From: Pontibacter silvestris
Lineage (GTDB): Bacteria; Bacteroidota; Bacteroidia; Cytophagales; Hymenobacteraceae
NCBI RefSeq assembly: GCF_020907275.1
Contig: NZ_JAJJWI010000020.1
Span: 28,106 to 92,105, forward strand
Length of the DNA stretch: 64,000 bases
Direction of reading: 5' to 3'
Made by a program: the position numbers and the translations under genes
Notes under the pieces: model-generated
Told to the model about the DNA's origin: nothing
What the model saw: only the letters and a program-made list of their open reading frames with translations
Database searches by the model: none
In this document: one piece after another, positions 1-7,140 of the stretch
Numbering within the stretch: position 1 is the first letter of the stretch
Layout of the letters: each line of letters begins with the position of its first letter

Positions 1-122
1 AAACTATGGTATTAGTTTCTGACCAGTCTATTGCCTGGATAGTTGGTCAGCGCCTTGATAACAGGTTTAAGGTAACAGATAAAACGCAACGGGTAGTAGA
101 GATAACGCAAATTAAGCGTTAA
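1..122 (+). CDS. tilS: tRNA(Ile)-lysidine synthase, C-terminal end (partial)
   Basis: Only the last 39 sense codons are in the window, read in the frame starting at base 3 and ending at the TAA at 120-122. The visible end contains WIVGQRLDNRFKVT, the pattern at the very C-terminus of Bacteroidota TilS, which modifies the wobble C34 of tRNA-Ile(CAU) to lysidine. The ATP-binding PP-loop domain lies upstream of the window and cannot be checked. The call rests on this short tail alone. Confidence 0.7.
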   Translation, partial: TMVLVSDQSIAWIVGQRLDNRFKVTDKTQRVVEITQIKR

Positions 123-300
123 ACAAAATTAAATCTTACTGGTTAAAATAATTTTGATTATAACAGGCATATTTTGCAGTTTCACCTCGTTAGCAAGAAC
201 ACCTGTAACATACATGCAGCTTTTAACAGCAGTGCTTACTTAAAATAGTATGCATAAAGAATAACAGGTCGTGTTACAAGATATTTTTAGATTTTCAACG

Positions 301-308
301 TACCTTTG
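301..308 (+). promoter_or_regulatory. Bacteroidota -7 promoter box for mqo
   Basis: TACCTTTG matches the Bacteroidota -7 consensus TAnnTTTG exactly and lies 49 bases before the mqo start. No clear TTG -33 box is visible at the usual spacing. A second exact box, TAATTTTG at 149-156, lies further upstream and could be an alternative. Confidence 0.5.
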
Positions 309-357
309 TAAGTATAGTAAATATTATAAATTGCAGGGAAAATTCTTTAGAAAATAG

Positions 358-1875
358 ATGATTACAAGCGATAATTCTTTAAAAACAGATCCTGATGTAG
401 TTTTGATTGGTGCTGGTATAATGAGTGCTACGCTTGGGGTGTTGCTTAAAGAGCTGCAGCCTGAGTTAACAATAGAAATTTTTGAAAGGCTTGATGAGGC
501 AGCAGCTGAAAGTTCCGATGCATGGAATAACGCAGGAACAGGACACTCCGCATTCTGCGAGCTGAACTACACTCCAGAGCTACCTGATGGCTCTATTGAT
601 GTATCCAAAGCTGTTAAGATTGCGGAGTCTTTTGAAATTTCGAGGCAGTTCTGGGCTTTCCTTGTACAGCACAACTTACTTAGATCGCCTCACTTTATCA
701 ATAGCATCCCGCACATGAGCTTTGTATGGGGAGCCGACAATGTAACATATCTGAAAAAACGACATGCAGCGCTCACAAAATACAATCTCTTTAAAGGGAT
801 GCAGTATTCTGAAGATCCACAGCAGCTGACGAAATGGATGCCACTTATTATGCAGGGGCGCGATAAATCAGAAAAGCTAGCTGCTACACGCATGGAAATT
901 GGCACAGATGTAAACTTTGGAGCCCTGACCCGTGACTCTTTTCATCACCTACAGGCCATGAGCGATGTAAATCTGCATTTCGGGCATGAGGTATATAAGC
1001 TTCGCCAGGATGCTGCTGGCTATTGGCATGTAAAAATAAAAGACCTTAAAAGCGGCCAGAAGAAAAAAGTAAAGGCGAAGTTCGTTTTTATTGGTGCTGG
1101 CGGAGGTTCATTGCCTTTACTGATTAAATCCGGCATACCGGAAGGGAAGGGCTTTGGAGGCTTTCCGGTAAGTGGGCAGTGGCTAAAATGCACCAATGAG
1201 GAGGTTATTAAGCAGCACCAGGCGAAAGTATATGGTAAGGCAGCAGTAGGATCGCCTCCCATGTCTGTACCGCACCTTGATACTAGAATGATCAATGGCA
1301 AGAGAGAACTTCTGTTTGGGCCCTATGCAGGCTTTTCAACCAAGTTCCTGAAACAAGGTTCTTTCCTGGACCTGCCGCGCTCTATAAAGCTGACTAACCT
1401 TCGCCCGATGATGGCAGCAGGCATCAAGAATATCCCTCTTACCCGTTACCTTATCGACCAGGTGCGCCAGTCTCCTAAAGACCGTCTGGAGGCGCTTAAA
1501 GATTATTATCCCAATGCCAGAATGGAAGACTGGGAACTGGAGGTAGCAGGCCAGCGTGTGCAGGTGATAAAGAATGACCCTGTACGTGGCGGAGTGCTTG
1601 AGTTTGGAACAGAAGTTGTCAGCTCAGCCGATGGCTCTATTGCAGCCTTACTCGGTGCCTCGCCAGGAGCCTCTACCGCTGTTTCTATCATGCTAAGCCT
1701 CTTGGAGCGCTGCTTTAAGGATAAAATAAAAACAGAAGAATGGCAGACCAAAATAAAGAAGATGATTCCATCTTTTGGTCAATCATTAGCCGAGAACCAG
1801 CAGTTGTGCGACCAGGTAAGAGCCTGGACCAATGATGTGCTTTCGCTTAAAAGTGCCGAACAGACACAGCCATAA
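358..1875 (+). CDS. mqo: malate:quinone oxidoreductase
   Basis: Peripheral membrane flavoenzyme that oxidises malate to oxaloacetate and passes electrons to the quinone pool. The N-terminus has the FAD-binding Rossmann motif GAGIMS at residues 18-23, followed by the family stretch around NNAGTGHSAFCELNYTPE. Near the C-terminus is the second conserved block SPGASTAV. Length 505 aa is usual for Mqo. There is no transmembrane segment, as expected for a peripheral protein. It lies 111 bases upstream of an NAD-type malate dehydrogenase in the same direction, so the cell has two ways to oxidise malate encoded side by side. Family assignment is secure. Confidence 0.95.
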   Translation: MITSDNSLKTDPDVVLIGAGIMSATLGVLLKELQPELTIEIFERLDEAAAESSDAWNNAGTGHSAFCELNYTPELPDGSIDVSKAVKIAESFEISRQFWAFLVQHNLLRSPHFINSIPHMSFVWGADNVTYLKKRHAALTKYNLFKGMQYSEDPQQLTKWMPLIMQGRDKSEKLAATRMEIGTDVNFGALTRDSFHHLQAMSDVNLHFGHEVYKLRQDAAGYWHVKIKDLKSGQKKKVKAKFVFIGAGGGSLPLLIKSGIPEGKGFGGFPVSGQWLKCTNEEVIKQHQAKVYGKAAVGSPPMSVPHLDTRMINGKRELLFGPYAGFSTKFLKQGSFLDLPRSIKLTNLRPMMAAGIKNIPLTRYLIDQVRQSPKDRLEALKDYYPNARMEDWELEVAGQRVQVIKNDPVRGGVLEFGTEVVSSADGSIAALLGASPGASTAVSIMLSLLERCFKDKIKTEEWQTKIKKMIPSFGQSLAENQQLCDQVRAWTNDVLSLKSAEQTQP

Positions 1876-1986
1876 TAATTATGCCTGCCAAACAGGAAAT
1901 AAGTGCTTGCGGTAATAAGGAACAGCTTATGCCGTTTTTACCGTAGTTAACAGAGTTTAGAACCATATATATAATTATATCCGACA

Positions 1987-2925
1987 ATGAAAGTAACTGT
2001 AGTTGGAGCAGGTAATGTTGGCGCAACGTGTGCCGATGTGCTTGCTTACCGCGAAATCGCGAACGAAATAGTACTAGTGGATATTAAAGAGGGTTTTGCT
2101 GAAGGCAAAGCACTTGATATCTGGCAGAAATCGCCTATCAACCTTTACGATTCACGCACTGTTGGTGTAACGAACGATTATAGCCGAACTGCCGGTTCTG
2201 ATGTGGTAGTAATTACATCAGGCCTTCCGAGAAAGCCTGGCATGTCCCGCGATGATCTTATTTCTACCAATGCAGGTATTGTAAAGTCAGTTACTGAAAA
2301 TGTTGTAAAACATTCTCCTGATGCCATCATTATTGTGGTTTCCAATCCACTGGATGTGATGACATATGCTGCACATATCACCTCTAAATTACCTCGTGCA
2401 CGTGTAATGGGTATGGCAGGCATTTTAGACACTGCCCGCTACAGAGCTTTCTTAGCAGAAGAACTAAATGTTTCTCCTAAAGATATACAGGCGGTACTAA
2501 TGGGCGGACACGGTGACACCATGGTGCCGCTTCCGCGCTATACCACAGTTGGTGGTATTCCTGTAACTGAGCTTATTGCTGAAGATAAATTAAATGCCAT
2601 TATTGAGCGTACAAAGAACGGCGGGGGGGAGCTTGTGAAACTAATGGGCACTTCTGCATGGTATGCTCCGGGTTCAGCAGCTGCGCAAATGGTAGAGGCT
2701 ATAGTGAAAGATCAGCGCCGTGTGTTCCCGGTTTGTGTTAAACTGGAGGGCGAATATGGTATTGATGGTGTTTACCTTGGCGTTCCTGTTATTCTTGGCA
2801 AAAATGGCATTGAGAAAGTGTTAGAGCTACAACTGAACGAAGAAGAAAAGCAGCTTCTGGAAGTTTCCCGCGGTCATGTTAAAGATGTGATGGAGGTACT
2901 GGATAAAATAAATGCCACTGCATAA
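1987..2925 (+). CDS. mdh: NAD-dependent malate dehydrogenase
   Basis: TCA-cycle enzyme of the lactate/malate dehydrogenase family. Visible features are the nucleotide-binding GAGNVG at residues 7-12, an acidic residue after beta-2 (VDIKEG) favouring NAD, the substrate loop arginines in PRKPGMSRDD (82 and 88), the D148/R151 pair, and the catalytic His175 in GGHGDTMVPL. Length 312 aa fits the bacterial LDH-like Mdh group. It follows mqo in the same direction and ends at a strong bidirectional hairpin. A run of seven G at 2623-2629 sits inside the coding sequence but the frame is intact. Confidence 0.95.
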   Translation: MKVTVVGAGNVGATCADVLAYREIANEIVLVDIKEGFAEGKALDIWQKSPINLYDSRTVGVTNDYSRTAGSDVVVITSGLPRKPGMSRDDLISTNAGIVKSVTENVVKHSPDAIIIVVSNPLDVMTYAAHITSKLPRARVMGMAGILDTARYRAFLAEELNVSPKDIQAVLMGGHGDTMVPLPRYTTVGGIPVTELIAEDKLNAIIERTKNGGGELVKLMGTSAWYAPGSAAAQMVEAIVKDQRRVFPVCVKLEGEYGIDGVYLGVPVILGKNGIEKVLELQLNEEEKQLLEVSRGHVKDVMEVLDKINATA

Positions 2926-2939
2926 CCTGCAAAGCTTCT

Positions 2940-2999
2940 TTACTTTAAAAACAGCAAAGGCGCTACTTCTAAGTAGCGCCTTTGCTGTTTTTAAAGTAA
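2940..2999. terminator. bidirectional intrinsic terminator between mdh and rhomboid gene
   Basis: A perfect inverted repeat of 29 bp (2940-2968 with 2971-2999) and a two-base loop separates two convergent genes. The outer stem is A/T-rich, so each strand ends in a U-run after the GC core GGCGCTACTT. It can end transcription from both sides. Confidence 0.9.
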
Positions 3000-3008
3000 T
3001 ACTTAGAG

Positions 3009-3929
3009 CTAATCTTTCTGGCTTGCCTGAAATAGCTTCTGCTTCTCTTCTTTAGACAAACTCTCATAACCTGAGCTTGATATCTTATCCAGAATACGAT
3101 CTATCTCATGCTGGCTTGGTTTACCAGGATAACTAGCTGCTGCTGCACTGGAGGTGCCATTTGTACTACGACGGCTGAAGCCTCCACCACCACGGTGTGT
3201 CACTTTTAGCTTAGGCTTTCTTTTTAACAGGTTACCAAAGAAGCCGAAAGTAGCATGTATCGGACGGCCCATATCGCTTCCACGTTGTAGCTGTTTTATA
3301 AACACCCAGCCTATCAGTGCACCTCCTAGGTGAGCAATGTTACCACCGGCATTATCTCCTACAGCCCCAGACATAGAAAGTATGACAAGGAACAGAGCGA
3401 TATATTTAATTTTTACAGGCCCGATCAGGATTAGGCTAAAGGTAAAGTTTGGCAACAATGTAGCTGCTGCCACTACTATAGCCAGCACACAGGCCGAAGC
3501 CCCGATCATAGATGCTCCTAAAGCTCTGTCGGCAAAGTAAGGAATGAAGTTAAAAAATAGAACAAACAGTACTCCACCAGCCAAACCTCCGAGTATGTAC
3601 AGGCTCAATAAACGCTTATCTCCTAAGTATTCCCTTATTAACTGCCCAAACCAGTACAGGTTAAGCATATTGAAGAGAATATGGAGGAAGCCTTCATGTG
3701 TGAAGAAATACGTTATCAGTGTCCACGGCCTTACTAACAGAGATGCCGGATACGAAGGTAACGCAATGTAGGACATCAGCAGGTTATACAGATGCGGACC
3801 TACAGTAAGGGTAAGAACAAGCCGGGCTACAATAAGCACCACAAAAACGACAACGTTTATAAGAATGAGCTGCTTTAGGGTGTTATTCGGCTGTCGAAAA
3901 GTATCTTTTATGTCTTCTATAATGCTCAT
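3009..3929 (-). CDS. rhomboid family intramembrane serine protease (GASA variant)
   Basis: Polytopic membrane protein, 306 aa, with six or more hydrophobic segments over residues 20-210. The rhomboid signature is present: H83/N87 in HILFN, the nucleophile region GASA at 143-146 (Ser145), and the base His200 in NIAHLGG. The residue after Ser is Ala, where GxSG is usual. A cytosolic tail (215-306) ends in an amphipathic, charged segment containing YESLSKEEKQ, a tail I recall from other Bacteroidota rhomboids. It starts six bases after the second rhomboid gene ends, so the two are almost certainly co-transcribed. Substrate unknown. Confidence 0.88.
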   Translation of the reverse strand: MSIIEDIKDTFRQPNNTLKQLILINVVVFVVLIVARLVLTLTVGPHLYNLLMSYIALPSYPASLLVRPWTLITYFFTHEGFLHILFNMLNLYWFGQLIREYLGDKRLLSLYILGGLAGGVLFVLFFNFIPYFADRALGASMIGASACVLAIVVAAATLLPNFTFSLILIGPVKIKYIALFLVILSMSGAVGDNAGGNIAHLGGALIGWVFIKQLQRGSDMGRPIHATFGFFGNLLKRKPKLKVTHRGGGGFSRRSTNGTSSAAAASYPGKPSQHEIDRILDKISSSGYESLSKEEKQKLFQASQKD

Positions 3930-3935
3930 GGACGA

Positions 3936-4712
3936 TTAATAGTCTTGGTAGTCACTTCGTTGCCACATTCTCACTAATATATACGCAAACAGCATTCCGC
4001 CGAGGTGGGCAAAATGTGCCACATTGTCGCCCGGCACACGGTTAAAGCCAGCATACAACTCGTAGGCTCCGTACAACAATACAAAATATTTAGCTTTAAT
4101 TGGTATTGGCAAAAATAGCAAAAACAGCTCCAGATTCGGAAACAGCAACCCAAAAGCCATCAGAATAGCAAATATTGCACCAGAGGCTCCAACTAAGGGG
4201 CTATTATAGATACGGGTAAACATATTTGACACCACTTCTTTAGTGCCTTCAATATATTCGGGGTTGTCGGGTTCACGCTGAAAAGCTATAGCTATTTCTC
4301 TGCCAGCTCCAGTGCCCACATGTTCATCCATATAGTTATTGAAGGCCACAGGCGAAGGGCTTTCAATATACTGGACGGTGTCCTCTTTCAGCTGATTCAG
4401 CTCGTACGCACGCACCCCCAGGTACAACAGGCTCGCTCCTAACCCTGTAATAAGGTAAAATGTCAAAAACCGCTGTGCCCCCCAATAACGCTCCAGCATT
4501 GGGCCAAATATAAACAAGCTGAACATGTTGCTAAACAAATGTCCCCAGCTACCGTGCATAAACATGTGTGTAAATAGCTGCACAGGCCTGAAATACTCGG
4601 AACCAAAATAATACAGTGCAAAGTCTGCCGAATTAAATAGCTTATCCTGAAGTATAAATACGACCACATTGATGATCAGGATGTTCCTAACCATAGGGGT
4701 GATATTGAACAT
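3936..4712 (-). CDS. rhomboid family intramembrane serine protease (canonical GASG)
   Basis: 258 aa polytopic membrane protein. The catalytic serine motif GASG is at 175-178 (Ser177) and the base is His236 in AHLGG. The oxyanion-loop residues His58 and Asn62 are in HLFSN. About 65 residues between the early membrane segments and the GASG helix form an unusual hydrophilic insert rich in charged residues. First of the tandem rhomboid pair, 145 bases downstream of mutL. The two proteins are paralogous but not close copies, so they probably cut different substrates. Confidence 0.9.
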   Translation of the reverse strand: MFNITPMVRNILIINVVVFILQDKLFNSADFALYYFGSEYFRPVQLFTHMFMHGSWGHLFSNMFSLFIFGPMLERYWGAQRFLTFYLITGLGASLLYLGVRAYELNQLKEDTVQYIESPSPVAFNNYMDEHVGTGAGREIAIAFQREPDNPEYIEGTKEVVSNMFTRIYNSPLVGASGAIFAILMAFGLLFPNLELFLLFLPIPIKAKYFVLLYGAYELYAGFNRVPGDNVAHFAHLGGMLFAYILVRMWQRSDYQDY

Positions 4713-4857
4713 AGTGTATATTTTTTAGCTTAAGTATCAGACTTTTCATTTTATCATAATTTAGCAGCATCTTCCCCCTTAGCTGTTGTAGCAAGATGCC
4801 AGTAGTTGTATGGAGATAAAAAGCTTTGTCTAACAGTTAAATACTTGTATTTTAAAA

Positions 4858-6726
4858 TCAGCCTTTAAGGAAAAGCTCATGCAGCTGGCCAAGCTCCATT
4901 ATCACTAGTGTTTTTTGTCCACCTGGTGTATAGTTCGGTACCTGGCAGGCAAACAGCTTATCTACGAGAGAATTCATCTCAAGGTCAGACATACGCGACT
5001 GTAATCTGGATGCCAGTCGCTTTGCCATAGCACGGGCCAGGTTCTCTCTCTTATCCAGTTTCAGATTAGCTGCATTGTTTTTATACTGCTCAATCAGTTC
5101 CTCTAGCAGCTCTTTTTCGTTAGCAGCGTGTATGTCAGCTGGTATGCCATTCAGAATAATGGTATTGCCACCAAAATCCTCAAACAGAAAACCCATATCT
5201 TTAAACTCTGCTGCCAGTTCTTTTATAAGTGTGGCATCGGCCGTAGACAACTCCACAGTCTGCGGAAAAAGCAATGCCTGTGAAGTAACGCTTTTCTTCT
5301 GTAGGGAGCTCATGTACTTTTCATAGAGTATCCGCTCCTGTGCTGCCTGCTGGTCCACAATCATAATCCCGGACTTTACCTGCACCAGCAGGTACTTCTG
5401 ATGCACCTGTAAAGTTTTGCTGGAAGTAACAGAGTTGTCGGAAAAAGCATCATCCAGAAAACTCATGGTAGACGAGGCCGAGGTTATTCGCTCTTCCTGC
5501 ACCGGTGGTTCCTGCTTAAGAGGTTCATACAGCTGTTCCCAGCCTTTTGAGGTAGCACGCCTGCTTCCCGTATTTCCAGAAGAAGCAGGAGGGGTAAACC
5601 CGGGGAAGGAGCTATTTCCTTTACTTTCTTTGTCGCGGTCGGTATCAAACTCGTTAAAGAAGTTATTATCCTGTATTCTGATAGGCTGCAAGGGCGCAAA
5701 ATTCACGTCGCTTTCAAAGTCCAGAGATGGCGCAATGCTATGGGCACCTAAAGCTTTCTTTGCAGCGGCATGTACAATAGCATACACCGTCTTCTCATCC
5801 TCAAACTTAATTTCGGTTTTAGTCGGATGTACGTTTATATCAATCCGATCCGGCTCTATATCAATAAAGAGCACATAAAACGGATAGTTGTCTTTCGGAA
5901 GCAGCCCCTCAAAGGCTGTCATCACGGCATGGTTCAGGTAACCGCTTTTTACGAAACGGTTATTTACAAAAAAGAACTGCTCACCACGGGTCTTCTTGGC
6001 AAACTCAGGCTTTCCGATGTACCCATGCACATTCAGGAAAGGTGTTTCTTCTTCGCAAAGGGCAAGTTGCCCCTTATAATTTGATCCAAAAATACTAACA
6101 ACGCGCTGGCTCAGCTTTGCAACCGGTAGGTTAAACACTTCCACATCATTGTGATATAGCGAAAATGCTACCTCGGGGTAAGCAAGCGCTACCCGTTGAA
6201 ATTCATCCAGTATATGCCGCATCTCCACTGCATTCGTCTTCAGGAAATTACGACGGGCAGGCACGTTAAAGAAAAGATTTTTAACAGCTATAGAAGTACC
6301 CTCTGGAACTACTACAGGCTCATGCAAGGTAATAGCTGAGCCTTCCACAATAAGATGCGTTCCTATTTCAGTATGCTGAGGCTTTGTCTTAAGCTCTACC
6401 TGTGCTACGGCAGCAATAGAAGCCATAGCCTCTCCCCTAAAACCCATTGTTTTGATGCGGAAGAGGTCTTCGGTCGTACTGATTTTAGAAGTGGCGTGGC
6501 GCTCAAAGCACATGCGCGCATCTGTATCCGACATACCCACGCCATTATCTACCACCTGTACCAACTGCTTACCTGCTTCTTTCACAATCAGTTGAATGCT
6601 GGTAGCCTGGGCATCAATGGCATTTTCCAGCAACTCTTTCACCACCGAGGCAGGGCGCTGTACCACCTCTCCGGCAGCTATCTGATTGGCAAGATAGTCA
6701 GGCAATAAATGTATGATGTCGGGCAT
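4858..6726 (-). CDS. mutL: DNA mismatch repair protein MutL
   Basis: GHKL ATPase of mismatch repair, 622 aa. The N-terminal ATPase shows the conserved Asn block ELLENAIDA, then DNGVGM and GFRGEA. The C-terminal dimerisation/endonuclease domain has DQQAAQERILYE at 458-469, where Gln replaces the His of the usual DQHA(X)2E(X)4E motif. The usual CPHGRP element is replaced by CQVPNYTPGG near 594. As far as I recall the latter change is shared by other Bacteroidota MutL. A purine-rich AAGGAG lies a few bases before the ATG. Divergent from the GH3 gene. Confidence 0.95.
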   Translation of the reverse strand: MPDIIHLLPDYLANQIAAGEVVQRPASVVKELLENAIDAQATSIQLIVKEAGKQLVQVVDNGVGMSDTDARMCFERHATSKISTTEDLFRIKTMGFRGEAMASIAAVAQVELKTKPQHTEIGTHLIVEGSAITLHEPVVVPEGTSIAVKNLFFNVPARRNFLKTNAVEMRHILDEFQRVALAYPEVAFSLYHNDVEVFNLPVAKLSQRVVSIFGSNYKGQLALCEEETPFLNVHGYIGKPEFAKKTRGEQFFFVNNRFVKSGYLNHAVMTAFEGLLPKDNYPFYVLFIDIEPDRIDINVHPTKTEIKFEDEKTVYAIVHAAAKKALGAHSIAPSLDFESDVNFAPLQPIRIQDNNFFNEFDTDRDKESKGNSSFPGFTPPASSGNTGSRRATSKGWEQLYEPLKQEPPVQEERITSASSTMSFLDDAFSDNSVTSSKTLQVHQKYLLVQVKSGIMIVDQQAAQERILYEKYMSSLQKKSVTSQALLFPQTVELSTADATLIKELAAEFKDMGFLFEDFGGNTIILNGIPADIHAANEKELLEELIEQYKNNAANLKLDKRENLARAMAKRLASRLQSRMSDLEMNSLVDKLFACQVPNYTPGGQKTLVIMELGQLHELFLKG

Positions 6727-7140
6727 CCGATTTAAATACTCCTTAATTTAAAGTTTTTACCTTTTTTGACAGAAAAAACACTAAACCCGGCGGGATTTTT
6801 GCGTTTACTAAATAGTAAAAACAGAACTTATTCAGAATTAAATTTATTATTAATTTACAGACCGATTACGAATGAAGATGGAAAAACCTGTAAAGATTCG
6901 GTTTGCCTTTTATCCTAAAAATTTGCAAATGTTGCTTGTACGAAAAATGATGTGTGGTGTTAGCAACTTAAATGCTTCCTCCTGTTCCACGTATAGCAAG
7001 GCAGGCACACAGGCTTATTCAACTTCTTCGCTTAATCAGCTGAAAGGCAGCAAGGCAGATTTCTTCTGTTTACCCGAACCGCCTACTGCAAAATTAGCCT
7101 TAATTTCGTCTTGTTCCAATTATTATAATACCCGTGTAGG
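6727..7140. other. 414-bp divergent intergenic region, mutL / GH3 gene
   Basis: AT-rich spacer between divergent genes. It must carry the promoters of both. The only near-consensus -7 box seen is TAATTTCG at 7101-7108 (one mismatch to TAnnTTTG), 33 bases before the GH3 start. An open frame at 6872-7147 crosses the GH3 start codon and has no recognisable protein character, so I do not call it a gene. Confidence 0.5.

Noticed and set aside
2623..2629. Run of seven G in mdh as a phase-variable tract
   Set aside because: Housekeeping gene with intact frame; the run encodes conserved Gly-Gly and is probably incidental.
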